A stretch of 64,000 nt of DNA, taken from Bacteroidota bacterium. GTDB lineage: Bacteria; Bacteroidota; Bacteroidia; AKYH767-A; OLB10. A program made the position numbers and the translations under genes. Positions within the stretch are counted from its first letter, which is position 1, and each line of letters starts with the position of its first letter. The notes beneath the pieces are model-generated. The model was not told the DNA's origin and searched no databases. It was given only the letters and a program-made list of their open reading frames with translations. Location: the NCBI GenBank assembly GCA_016721435.1, contig JADKIC010000024.1, positions 11,257-75,256 of the forward strand, written 5' to 3'. Of the stretch, positions 10,164 to 19,770 are shown one piece after another.

Positions 10164-10901
10164 TTATCTGCAAAAGGCGGTCATGGTTCTGCGAAATTTC
10201 AGGAACTTATGTTCTGTTTTGTATGAGCTGAAAAACTGCTCTTTGTATGTATCGGAAATAGGGATCAGCTGATCCGCGATTTTGATTCTATTACGCTCAA
10301 TGGAAATGATTTTATGAAGGGCCACCATGTACGATTTATGAACACGGCAGATGATTCCTGCAGGGATCAACCTTTCAAACTCACTGAAATTCTGCAAGGT
10401 CATCACCCTCCTGTTTTCCGTATGAATGCGCCGGTAGTCGCGCATCCCTTCAATGTACACAATTTCGCTAAGCATAATTTTTTCAAGGCGGTTTTCCGTT
10501 TTTACGAAAATAAATTCCGGGGGTATCTCAGCACTTCGCTGTGACAGGTTTTCCATGGCTTTGTTAACGGCTTGTAAAAAGCGATTAAAGGTAAAAGGCT
10601 TGAGCAAGTAGTCGGTAATTTTTAGTTCATAACCCTTTAATGCATACTCCTGGTAGGCTGTGGTAATGATTACCTGGCTGCTGATCTTTGTGCTTTCCAA
10701 CAATTCTATCCCTGATAACTCATCCATATTGATATCTAAAAAAAGCACATCTACTTTATGGCTATTAAGATAGGCCAGCCCGTCGAGCGCATTGTCGAAG
10801 CAGGCGCTTAATTGAAGGAAGGGAATCTTGCTTACAAAATCCTTTGTTTTCTCCAGTGCCAGGGGTTCATCTTCAATGATGATGCAGGAATATTTATCCA
10901 T
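10164..10901 (-). CDS. LytTR-family response regulator
   Basis: Two-component response regulator, cytosolic and DNA-binding. The receiver domain (residues 1-120) has acidic residues in IIIEDEP, the phospho-acceptor Asp56 in LFLDINM and the conserved Lys in LLKPF. The LytTR DNA-binding domain (about 140-240) follows, with FVKTENRLEKIMLSEIVYIEG and FSEFERLIPAGIICRVHKSYMVAL. The ATG lies inside the end of the upstream histidine kinase gene (8-bp overlap), so the two are translationally linked partners. The regulon is unknown; the adjacent beta-barrel gene downstream is a candidate by position only. Confidence 0.93.
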   Translation of the reverse strand: MDKYSCIIIEDEPLALEKTKDFVSKIPFLQLSACFDNALDGLAYLNSHKVDVLFLDINMDELSGIELLESTKISSQVIITTAYQEYALKGYELKITDYLLKPFTFNRFLQAVNKAMENLSQRSAEIPPEFIFVKTENRLEKIMLSEIVYIEGMRDYRRIHTENRRVMTLQNFSEFERLIPAGIICRVHKSYMVALHKIISIERNRIKIADQLIPISDTYKEQFFSSYKTEHKFLKFRRTMTAFCR

Positions 10902-11953
10902 GATGTATGTTCAGGTATACCTGGTATTGCTCTTTATTGTTTTGTATGTCCAGAGTATGTTTTCCGGGATAGATCAGATTCAGACGCTTTTGAATAAGCT
11001 CATTGCCTAGTCCCCCAATGCCTTGCTGAAGCGGTCGTGGATCATTCCTGTTCACACAATTCAGTTCTACGGAATCTTCATTAATAGTAATCTCCACCCG
11101 TATAGCATTTTCAAGTTTTTTATTATGGGTATGTAAGGCATTCTCAATAAAGGGAATGAAAATCATCGGGGCTATGAAATGGCCTTCCGTAGAACCGTTC
11201 ACAATAAATTGCACATAGTTTTCATTCATGGTCCGTATTCGCTGTAGGGCAATGTACTTTTCTATATACTCCATTTCTCTGGATAATGGAATTTTTTCGG
11301 CTTTAGTCTCGTAGAGTACAAACCTCATGATGTCCGAAAGCTGATTAAGGTAGTCGGAAGCAGCAACAGCATCGCGGAGGATCAATGCATCAATATTATT
11401 TATAGTATTAAACAAGAGATGAGGATCCAACTGCTTTTTTATCAGGGCGAGTTCCATTTCTACGTTTTTCTCCCGGAGATTCTGTTTGAGTTTTATTTCA
11501 TTGAACCAGTTGATAAATCCATTCATCACCAAAGCTACCGAGCCACAGAGCATCCCGATCATAGTCATGACCATCAATACAATTGGTGCGGTGGAACGGC
11601 CATGGCGACCTCCTTCGTCCATATCGTAAATACGTCCTGATTCAATAAAATAGCGCAGGAGAACATAGCTCGCCAGTGCCGCCACGGCTGAAATGAGAAT
11701 CCCTATCCCTATCGATGAAAGAATCTTTTTTTTCTGCAGGTAGCGGGGGAACAAAGAAATAATACAGATAAAAAGAAATGACAGAAGGAATGAAGGCAAA
11801 GAGCAGGATGCTGCGAAAGGCATTCACCACACGGAAACCGGGATCGCCCTCATATACGTCACTTCTGGAATATACACTCAATACAATGCCTACCAGTAAA
11901 AAATAACAGAGCCAGAACGCCATGTGCAATAAAACGATTACTGACTTTTTCAT
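10894..11953 (-). CDS. LytS/YehU-type sensor histidine kinase, frameshifted
   Basis: Membrane histidine kinase partner of the LytTR regulator. Four hydrophobic segments lead into a short coiled region and the His_kinase domain. Its phospho-acceptor lies in IKKQLDPHLLFNTINNI, and the ATPase region includes FIPFIENALHTHNKK and GIGNEL-like GIGGLGNELIQKRL. The N-terminal 11642-11953 piece and the main frame are separated by an indel at a five-C run near 11745. Removing one C gives continuous YYFFVPRYLQKKKIL. There is no extracellular sensor domain, as usual for this class. Confidence 0.9.
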
Positions 11954-12123
11954 GATTTAAATTTAGCAACTTCCGATGGATTCTTCCGTCGTGATCAAAT
12001 TTCGTTCAGAAATCTGCATTCTCCTAAAAATATCTGCAAAAGGGCAGTAAGTTTCTGCAAATAACCCTTTTGACGCCTTCAGTGAAAGATGATCATCCGA
12101 GAATTTGTATAACTGCAAAAAGA

Positions 12124-13032
12124 TTAAAATTCTTCCAATACCAATTCCTTGTTCAGCATCATTCCGGCTGTAGTGCCCGTCGCCACGGCATTGGCAAGGG
12201 TGCGCATACGGTTGCTGTTATCCCCGCAGGCATACACACCGTAAACACTGGTTCTCTGCAAATGGTCGGTTCGTATATAACCTTCCTGACTCAATTCGCA
12301 TCCCAGGCTTTGCGGAATAGAACAATGCTGTTCAAAAGGAAGCGGCGCATACATAACCTCAGCAGGTATTCCTGTTCCATCTTTAAAACGTATCGTATGC
12401 AATTGTCCGGCATAATGTTCCAGCTTTTCAATTTCTTCTTCTTTGATTGTAATGCTGCGTAGTGCTAGTTTATCTTGTTGGTTATCCGTCAGCGTGGATT
12501 TGCCATTACTAAGTAAGGCAAGGTCTTTTGTCCAGTTCGAGAGCAGAACGGTAAGTTCATAGCCGCTTTCGCCATTGCCAAGTAGAACAGTTTTTTTATT
12601 CCGCACTTCATAGCCATGACAGTAGGGACAATGCAACACGGATTTCCCCCAACATTCCGCAAATCCTTCTATTCGTGGCAGGAGGTCCTTAATGCCCGTA
12701 GCGAAAATCAATTTCTTAGCGCTGAACTTCTCCCCGGCTGCGCAAAGTATTTCAAATCCTCTCCCGGTTCTTACTCCCGTTGTTGCCCTTCCGTTAAAAA
12801 TCCTCACCGTATCATATACCTTCAGTTGCTGCCGGGCCAGCTGTGTGATTTCTCCCGGTGCTTTACCATCCTGAGTGATGAAGTTATGCGAATAGGGTGT
12901 GTTGCGGTTACAGGGATTGCCGCTATCGATGATCAGCACATTTTTCATCGCCCTGCCGAGTGCCATTCCTGCGGCCAATCCCGCATAGCTGCCTCCAATG
13001 ATGATTACTTCATAGGTGTACTCTTCTTTCAT
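12124..13032 (-). CDS. Thioredoxin-reductase-like FAD/NAD(P) oxidoreductase
   Basis: The start is set at 13032 (MKEEYTYEVIIIGGSYAGLAAG), where the FAD-binding GxGxxG-like motif begins. The longer open frame upstream reads through a low-quality leader. The 302-residue protein has the CxxC redox pair as Cys135-Pro-Tyr-Cys138 (HCPYCHGYEV), the NAD(P)-binding GNGESGYELTVLL and the C-terminal FAD motif VYGVYACGDNSN. It belongs to the class II pyridine nucleotide-disulfide reductases of the bacterial TrxB-like/HcaD-like group; whether it reduces a thioredoxin is not shown. The upstream AraC regulator and small membrane protein may form its control unit. Confidence 0.85.
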   Translation of the reverse strand: MKEEYTYEVIIIGGSYAGLAAGMALGRAMKNVLIIDSGNPCNRNTPYSHNFITQDGKAPGEITQLARQQLKVYDTVRIFNGRATTGVRTGRGFEILCAAGEKFSAKKLIFATGIKDLLPRIEGFAECWGKSVLHCPYCHGYEVRNKKTVLLGNGESGYELTVLLSNWTKDLALLSNGKSTLTDNQQDKLALRSITIKEEEIEKLEHYAGQLHTIRFKDGTGIPAEVMYAPLPFEQHCSIPQSLGCELSQEGYIRTDHLQRTSVYGVYACGDNSNRMRTLANAVATGTTAGMMLNKELVLEEF

Positions 13033-13160
13033 TGTTCTGTTTTTATACCCGGCTTTTAAAGGAACTGGTGATATTAGTCCGGCCAGGAAGAATCCAATTT
13101 GTATAATAAAAGCACGCCTCGAGCTTTGATTTGTCTCTTTCCTCCTCACCTTTGGGCCCC

Positions 13161-13385
13161 TTATATCTTCTCTTTTTTTGCAGTAAGCGAACGAATAACA
13201 AAGTCCACAAAAGGAACACCGGCAAATACAATCCACGGAACCAGACAGAGGGTAAGTATGCCTGTGCGTTGGTACAGTGGAAGCACGCTAAGGTTTTCAC
13301 CGAAAAGGGAAAGGAAGAGAGTGATAGAGGGATAGATGACCAGCCAGATTTTTAAAGAGGCCATGAGTTTCATTTTTGTTTTCAT
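13161..13385 (-). CDS. Small two-helix membrane protein, unknown function
   Basis: The start is placed at 13385 (MKTKMKLMASLK), 10 codons inside the longest frame. The 74-residue product has two hydrophobic segments (IWLVIYPSITLFLSLFG and ILTLCLVPWIVFAGVPFVDFVI) and a lysine-rich tail (SLTAKKEKI). This hairpin topology is common in small Bacteroidota membrane proteins of unknown role. It sits between an AraC regulator and a reductase on the same strand, 128 bp before the reductase start, and may belong to the same transcript. Confidence 0.55.
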   Translation of the reverse strand: MKTKMKLMASLKIWLVIYPSITLFLSLFGENLSVLPLYQRTGILTLCLVPWIVFAGVPFVDFVIRSLTAKKEKI

Positions 13386-13471
13386 ACGAATTATCATTTG
13401 ATGTATTGTTTGCACAAAAGTACCCTGGTTTGTCTCCTCCGGGATAGGACAAAAATCAAATTGAGCGGTAC

Positions 13472-14322
13472 TTATCTGAAATTCTTGCGGAAGGCTTCAG
13501 GACTGTAACCAGTATGCTTTTTAAAGAAGCGGATAAAATAAGAAACATCTTCATAGCCCATTTGCCACGCTAGCTCATTCACCTGACAGGAGCCGGCCAG
13601 TAGTTGCCTTTTCGCTTCCAGAATAATCTCATCGTTGATTACCACGGAACAACTCTTCCCCAGGCACACCTTGGTGATGGCATTAAGCTGATAGGGACTC
13701 AGGTGCATCATCTCAGCGTACTGCGCCACTTGCTTGTGGGTGTGGATATGCTTTTCGAGGAGGGCGCTCAACTCATCCATGCGCTCTTGCATAGGGCTTA
13801 CTCTTTTTGGGGAGTGCTGCTGAGTCGAAACAGCTCTATAAAGAAAATGGCCAGATTCGCCTTTATTACTTCCCGATATCCTTCCTGCCTCTCCCTATAC
13901 TCCTTATAAACGGATGTTAGCTGTGCCTGCAGCATTTTAAATTTCTCTTCATCGGCCACTGTGAAGTTTTTTTTCCCCACCCTGCGCAGGTGCTGACCGG
14001 AGTTTTTATTTTTATGAAAAAAGAAATCCGCTTTAAACTGTAACAGGTAGCCCTTGCACCCTGCCTTCAACCTGAGCTGATGCACTTGCCCGGGCCGCAT
14101 AAAATAAACAACATGATCGACCACTTTATAAGGGACGAAATCAATTTCATGAATCCCCTTTCCCTTCTCCAGCGCCAATATAAAATAATGGTCGTGGCGA
14201 TGGAGAGCCTGCAGCATGTCATTACCATCCATGAGCTCCCCAAGCTCCCTTATGCTGAAGCTCTCTGCCAAATCCGGTTCTTGCCCTTTGGGATTTAGTT
14301 GACGAAGTGGGATGGAGGTCAT
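13472..14322 (-). CDS. AraC-family transcriptional regulator, frameshifted
   Basis: A DNA-binding regulator with an N-terminal cupin-like sensing domain (ALHRHDHYFILALEKGKGIHEIDF, then YFMRPGQVHQLRL) and a C-terminal AraC helix-turn-helix pair (VAQYAEMMHLSPYQLNAIT and ELAWQMGYEDVSYFIRFFKKHTGYSPEAFRK). The first frame stops at 13798 and the second opens at 13792. An extra base in a C4A5 run near 13797 explains this; removing it joins TPKRVSPMQERM. The likely targets are the reductase and membrane-protein genes just downstream. Confidence 0.9.
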
Positions 14323-14463
14323 GGATGATTTGCGAAACAGGAACGATTGGGTGGAGCAACCGGCGTTTTATCTGAGAACTCATCGAAGTGAAAAATCCCG
14401 CTAACTATTTTTGTAATCAAAGGAATAGATGTTGCTGGTATCATTTACTATCAAAGATAAGAA

Positions 14464-15324
14464 TTACTGCCTCATTTCTTCTCCGACGAAACTACTGTCT
14501 AAATACTTCTGCACGGTGGTATTAAACAGGTCAGGATTGTCCTTGGTGACGTAGTGGCTTTCTCCTGCCAAAATACATAGGTTGGCATGAGGGATATTCT
14601 TATAAATATATACGGTGTGTTCTTCCCGAATAATATCCCTGTCGGTTGACATCACCAATACAGGGCACTTGATCCTTTGTAAATCACCGGCAGTGATTTG
14701 TGGTTGAAATTCCATCATACGGTTGCGCTGTTGCAGAATTTTCCAGTTTTGAGAACTGTCCTTTTGGGCAAGCATCTCATCGGCTTTCCTTCTGTCACGT
14801 TTCACTTCATTCAGGAATGACGGATAAAGCGCTATCGTATCAGGGGTCAAGTTAGCAGCAAAGGCAACGATCTTCTTTACTTTCTCCGGATAATAGATGG
14901 CCATCAGCAACGCAATAATTCCGCCGTCGCTTCTTCCTACGATATACGCCGAATCAATTTTTAAATGCGTTAAAATATCGTTGACATCCTTTGTGATTTG
15001 CATGTACGTAAGACTGTCACTTCCCAATTCACTGTTCCCCCTTCCCCTGCAATCCATCACTATTACTTTATATTTCCTTGCAAAGAATTTGATCTGCGGC
15101 TTCATATAACCAATATTTCCACCGTTACCATGAATAAGTACCAGCGGTTCCCCTTGTCCGTATACTTCAAAATATTGTTTAGCACCGTTGAGCAGGAGAG
15201 AGCGACCATTAGCGGTATTGTTCCCGTACGCCGGTTCATTGGGGTAAGACTGAGCTAAAGTAAAAGAAGGAATCAATAATAACGCTGATAGCATCATCAC
15301 AGTACCCATCTGAAGATATCTCAT
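14464..15324 (-). CDS. Secreted alpha/beta-fold hydrolase
   Basis: A 286-residue hydrolase with a signal peptide ending FTLAQ at about residue 25. The oxyanion-hole motif is VLIHGNGGN, and the nucleophile elbow is GRSDGG with Ser132 (a variant of GxSxG). The acid is likely the Asp in VMSTDRDI, and the catalytic His is in LAGESHYVTK. MDCRGRGNSELG is typical of the family. It is predicted to act in the periplasm or outside the cell on an unknown ester or similar bond. It is a stand-alone gene. Confidence 0.85.
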   Translation of the reverse strand: MRYLQMGTVMMLSALLLIPSFTLAQSYPNEPAYGNNTANGRSLLLNGAKQYFEVYGQGEPLVLIHGNGGNIGYMKPQIKFFARKYKVIVMDCRGRGNSELGSDSLTYMQITKDVNDILTHLKIDSAYIVGRSDGGIIALLMAIYYPEKVKKIVAFAANLTPDTIALYPSFLNEVKRDRRKADEMLAQKDSSQNWKILQQRNRMMEFQPQITAGDLQRIKCPVLVMSTDRDIIREEHTVYIYKNIPHANLCILAGESHYVTKDNPDLFNTTVQKYLDSSFVGEEMRQ

Positions 15325-15385
15325 TTCTATTTATAGTTTCTGTGAAAATAAGGAAGATCTGAATATCATCAGAAATGCATCAAAA

Positions 15386-15589
15386 CTATCTTTTCTTTCT
15401 CTTCGTCACGTAAATAACATCCTCCTTTCCATCGGCATAAATAAAAAGAATATCTCCCTCCTTATCACTGAAAATATCGAGGGTATAATCTCCTCTCTGA
15501 GGAATCAAAGCATCCTGTCCTGAATGATAACATCTTTTAAAGATATCATTTGAGGACAAGCAACGAAACAGCAACAAATCCGTCGTCAT
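15386..15589 (-). CDS. Short unknown ORF downstream of a secreted repeat protein
   Basis: A 67-residue open frame in the same frame as the gene ending at 15605, separated from it by a TAA and a TGA. The C-terminal half (GDYTLDIFSDKEGDILFIYADGKEDVIYVTKRKKR) looks like a real folded strand-rich segment with a basic tail, while the N-terminus (TTDLLLFRCLSSND) does not look like a normal start. It may be the C-terminal part of the preceding gene cut off by errors, or a short independent gene. I do not recognise a family. Confidence 0.35.
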   Translation of the reverse strand: MTTDLLLFRCLSSNDIFKRCYHSGQDALIPQRGDYTLDIFSDKEGDILFIYADGKEDVIYVTKRKKR

Positions 15590-15604
15590 TCATGGCAGGG
15601 ATTT

Positions 15605-15946
15605 TTATCTGTAGAAATTTGTAGAGCGGGAAAAAGCGGTAGAGCGCCCATTCATCTTCTTTTTAGGAATGGAATAATCTGAAGGACCCAGGAGAAAATA
15701 TCCCGATACCCCTGAAAGGGTCTTGATCTCTACATAACGGCAATCCGTACATGAATAGTTGAATTGCTCCGACTTAAAAATAAAAGTGTCCGCTGAAAAC
15801 GAAGGAAGGTTTTCCCAATCGATCTTTTCGCTTTCAACCACCAACGAAGGAAGGTTTTCCCAATCGATCTTTTCGCTTTCAACCACCTGAGCAAATGAGT
15901 TGTTGAAAGCCAGAATGAGAATGAATAAAGAGAATATATTTTTCAT
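15605..15946 (-). CDS. Secreted protein of unknown function with a tandem-duplicated segment
   Basis: A 113-residue frame with a signal peptide (KNIFSLFILILAFNNSFAQ). Directly after it the 15-residue unit VVESEKIDWENLPSL is repeated, the second copy ending F instead of L. Two cysteines (CTDCRYVEIKTL) and a strand-rich segment follow (SGVSGYFLLGPSDYSIPKKKMNGR). No family is recognised. The C-terminal FSRSTNFYR may be out-of-frame sequence if an indel lies near 15610, because another frame reads FFPLYKFLQIKIP there. Confidence 0.5.
   Translation of the reverse strand: MKNIFSLFILILAFNNSFAQVVESEKIDWENLPSLVVESEKIDWENLPSFSADTFIFKSEQFNYSCTDCRYVEIKTLSGVSGYFLLGPSDYSIPKKKMNGRSTAFSRSTNFYR
15798..15887. 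repeat. Perfect 45-bp in-frame tandem duplication
   Basis: Two adjacent identical 45-bp units (15798-15842 and 15843-15887) duplicate a 15-residue segment right after the signal peptide of the secreted protein above. The lack of any mismatch points to a recent slippage event or a collapsed or expanded repeat in assembly. Confidence 0.9.
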
Positions 15947-16053
15947 TTTCGTAATTTTTATGAATAATGAATTGATTATTTCCTGTCTCCCATTATCTGC
16001 CGGAAGTATTTACCTCCTGCAAAACTGTTTCTAAATTAAGAAATAAAAGTCAA

Positions 16054-16091
16054 CTGTAGTAAGGACAGGTCGCGACCTGTCCTTACTACAG
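16054..16091. repeat. 38-bp perfect palindrome overlapping a stop codon
   Basis: The GACAGGTCGCGACCTGTC core is here extended to a perfect 38-bp inverted repeat, with arms that begin CTGTAGTAAG and end CTTACTACAG. The TAG stop of the cyclase gene (16086-16088) lies inside the right arm. The hairpin could end transcription on either strand. Confidence 0.95.
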
Positions 16092-19000
16092 CCCCGCTCT
16101 GTTTCTTCCCTCCACAAAGTACATATCTATCTCACCCTTATTCTTCGCTTCTATTTTCCCGCGATGGACACAATGGAATTTATCTTTCACCAGGGCATAG
16201 GTACTGCTGCTGATGTTTACTTTTCCCGCTTCACCGGAAGATTCAATCCGATGCCAGATTGACCGTATCGCCCCAAATATCATAAGCGAATTTTTTAACC
16301 CCTACACTATTCCGGCTACAACAGTTCCCGTATGAATGCCAATACGTATTTCAAAGTAAGGTTCCCCGCTTATCACCCGACGGCTATTTTCATCCCGAAC
16401 AAAACCCAGAATCTCTAAAGCACAATTCACTACTTTAATCGCATGCATCGGATCTTCTTTCGGAATGCCTCCGGCCAGCATATAGGAATCGCCAATCGTT
16501 TTCAGTTTCTCAACGCCATGCTGTTCAACAATCTTATCGAATGCAGTAAAATAATGATTGATCGTATTCACCACCACTTCGGGGGAATACAAACCGGATA
16601 TAGCAGTAAATCCCTTGAAGTCGGTAAACAATACGGTAACATTTTCAATTAACACAGATTTTACTGTTCCATTCTCCTTGAGCTCCGTGGCAATTTCAGC
16701 GGGAAGAATATTTTCAAGCAATTCGTCCGAACGATCGCGTTGACGTTGGATTTCGTCACGCTGATGGACAATCTCTATCGTGGCTTTGTTTACAGAATCC
16801 TCCAGTTGTCGAGCCCTTTGTCGCAGCCTTCTCGAATTCCAATGTACACTGCCTAAGTACGAAACAATCAGCAACAATCCGTATCCGGTGTAGGCCATCT
16901 TGCTTTGCCACCAGGGGGGATGAATTTTAAAAGAGTATTCAAAGGGCTTACTCCAAACCTGCGCCTCTCCCATAGCACTCACACGAAAAGTAAAATCCCC
17001 GGGAGGGATGTTCCTGTATTCAGCATACGAACTCGTTGTGACTTTTCCCCACTCCCGGTCGAGGCCTTTCAACTGATAACGGTACTTGATTTTATGCGGA
17101 GCCTTCCAGTCAATGCCAATGAAATGAAAGGTGAGGTGATTGGTGTTGAATGATAAATCAAGACCTGAAGGATAATTGAAAAACGGTACCACACTGTCGA
17201 AGCGAATCTCTTCCGTCAGACTATCCGGGAAATGGAGATAATCAATATAACTTTCATTAATATCGATGCGATTGAGTCGTGGTGCAGGAACATTTTCTGA
17301 GATATTAAAATCATTGAGAGGTAGCCGCAATAGCCCCTTTCCATCTCCCCACCAGGCATAATTTCGTTGGTCAATCAGGGCACTCTTCCAAAAGAAGTCG
17401 ATGGTGCTCAACCCGTCGTACTTTGAAAATGTAGTCACTTTGATGGCCGTTTTTCGATCTCCTTTGTATGAAGAATTAAGTGGTGTTATGTAAACCAGTC
17501 CCTTCTCTGTACTTAGCCAGATATTGCCCGACTTTTCTTCAAGCACACTCCACACCATATTTACCGGAATCCCTTCCTTTTCGGTGATATGGGTAAATTG
17601 CTTTCCATCATATACACTAACACCTCCTTGCTCTGTGGCGAACCAGATGTTGTGATGCTGATCTTCATGCGCCATCCAGATCAAATTATCCGATATCCCT
17701 TCCCGCTCCGTAAAGTGGGTAATATTCTTTCCATCGTAAACGCTCACACCGCCACCATGTGTACAAATCCATATATTGCCTTTGCTGTCTTCCAGCAGAT
17801 ATCGAATATTATTGCTTGACAAACCTTCTTTCTCTGTGAAGTGCTTGAATGTTTTACCGTCATAAATAGCAATTCCGGAATACTGTGTTCCGAGCCAGGT
17901 GTTTCCTTTCCGGTCATGAAGAACAAATGTGCACCGGTCATCTGTGAGTCCATTTGACTTTCCAAAATTTGTTAACGTTTTTCCATCGTAAACTTGCACC
18001 CCACGGCCCCAGGTGCTCAGCCACTTCCGGTTTTGGTGATCCGTGGTAAGCGAAATAATATTGTTTGATAATAGTCCTTGCGTTTCCGTAAGATGTTGGA
18101 CAACAGTGTCGCGCATTATACTTACCCCGCCACCATTGGTGCCCATCCAAACATTTCCCTGATGATCCTCTGTCATTGACAAAACCTTGAAATGGGATAA
18201 CCCTTCCTTTTCAGTAAAATGGGTAAATCCATTACCGTTATAAATGTTTAGTCCGCCACCATTGGTCCCCATCCAGATGTTTCCGCATTTATCCTCTAAA
18301 ATAGTGCGCACCATTTTATTGGATAGTCCTTCGTTTTCACTATACACTGTGAACTGTTGACCATCAAACATGGTTACACCTGCCGACGAAGTCCCTATCC
18401 ACATATTTCCATTATGATCCGCAATCAATGACCAAATAAAATTATCAGACAATCCCTCTGTAGTTGTATATTTTACAAAGTGTGTTCCATTGTAAACATA
18501 TACTCCACCACCATTGGTCCCGAACCAAATATTCCCCCGTTGATCCTCATTAATACACCAAATAATAGTATTCAAGAAATTGTCTTTAGCAGGAAGTTGA
18601 GTAAAATTTTGTCCATCAAAAACAGCCACACCAGCGGTATTCGTCCCTATCCAGATGTTCCCTTTTGAGTCTTCAAAAACGGCTGTTACCTTGTCGCCCG
18701 GCAATCCTTCCTTAGAGGTGTAATGCGTAAAAGCTTTGCCATCGAAAACACTTAACCCTCCATCTGTACCCAGCCAGATCCGACCTTTGTGATCCATGAT
18801 CATATGACGAATGATGTTACTGGTAAGTCCCCCTGTTTCATTGTAAACAGTTAATCCTTTTCCATTGTAGACACAGACCCCGCCACCCCATGTTCCCAAC
18901 CAGATATTTCCGCTTCTATCTTCCACTATTGACTTCACGATATTTTGAGGAAGTCCATCTTTCTCTGTGAAGTGACGGAAATACTCGCCATCATATACAC

Positions 19001-19768
19001 TCGCACCCACACCATCCGTTCCCATCCAGATATGACCCTGATGATCCTCAATCACAGACAGGATATAAGAGGAATTCAAACCATTCTCAGCATCGAGAAA
19101 CTTAATATTGGTGCTGGCATCCTCCTTTCGTCGTGGTGGAGATGCTTTCACCGGTTTAGTATGTCTCACCGCTACGGCATTACCCCGGGCAGGTACAGGT
19201 ATTCCGGTTTGCACCCTTTGCCCAATGCTGTTGAGAATATAATGTGATGTATCTCCGGAATCAATAGCAGAGAATGGAATCCGCTTCATCCTATTGGAGT
19301 CAATTGTTACAACCACAGGAGGTGTTCGTATCGGGTGACGATGCGTGTATCCTTTTGCTGTGGAGAAAGGCTTTGCTTCTGTGACTTTTGGCAATTCGAG
19401 ACTATCGGGGGAAACAATGGTAAGCTGAACGGGAATGGGGACTCCTGTCATTAAATATCTCCGAATGAATTTACAATAGGTAATATGCTGTCGCCGGTTA
19501 CCGGATTTATGGTATATCCCTCTTTTATTTTTATCGGGTAACTAACGGGTTGTGGAAATAAATCGGTAGATGCAATATCTTCTTCATCTATATGATCACA
19601 CGAACATATAAACAAAAGCAGGATAGGCAAGAAGAACTTCGAAACTATAATCGAAGGATGAGACAGGCCTTTATTTTTTCCAGGTCGCAAAATTATATCC
19701 GTTAGTGTAGTTGATATTCGTGTAAACCTATAAAATAAATTAATGTGCTCATTTCCTTCCAGCCACAA
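16086..19768 (-). CDS. Propeller/Y_Y_Y sensor fused to a class III adenylate cyclase, frameshifted
   Basis: A membrane sensor-cyclase of about 1220 residues. The N-terminus (19451-19768) has a lipoprotein-like signal (LLLFICSCD). A linker follows, then about a dozen two-component-regulator propeller blades of the type EDxxGNIWxGTxGGGVxxYDG (roughly residues 230-750), a Y_Y_Y domain (WSKPFEYSFKIHPPWW), one transmembrane helix and a coiled coil. The C-terminal class III cyclase domain has metal Asp in LFTDFKGF and GDSYM, Lys in EKLKTIGD with Asp in YDIWGD (an adenylate-type pair), and transition-state Asn/Arg in NLASR. Indels near 19452 (a short T run), 16300 and 16258 split it; the last two compensate. 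The propeller/Y_Y_Y sensor usually feeds a histidine kinase, so cyclase output is notable. It starts 2 bp from the stop of the TPR cyclase. Confidence 0.85.
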
Positions 19769-19770
19769 AA

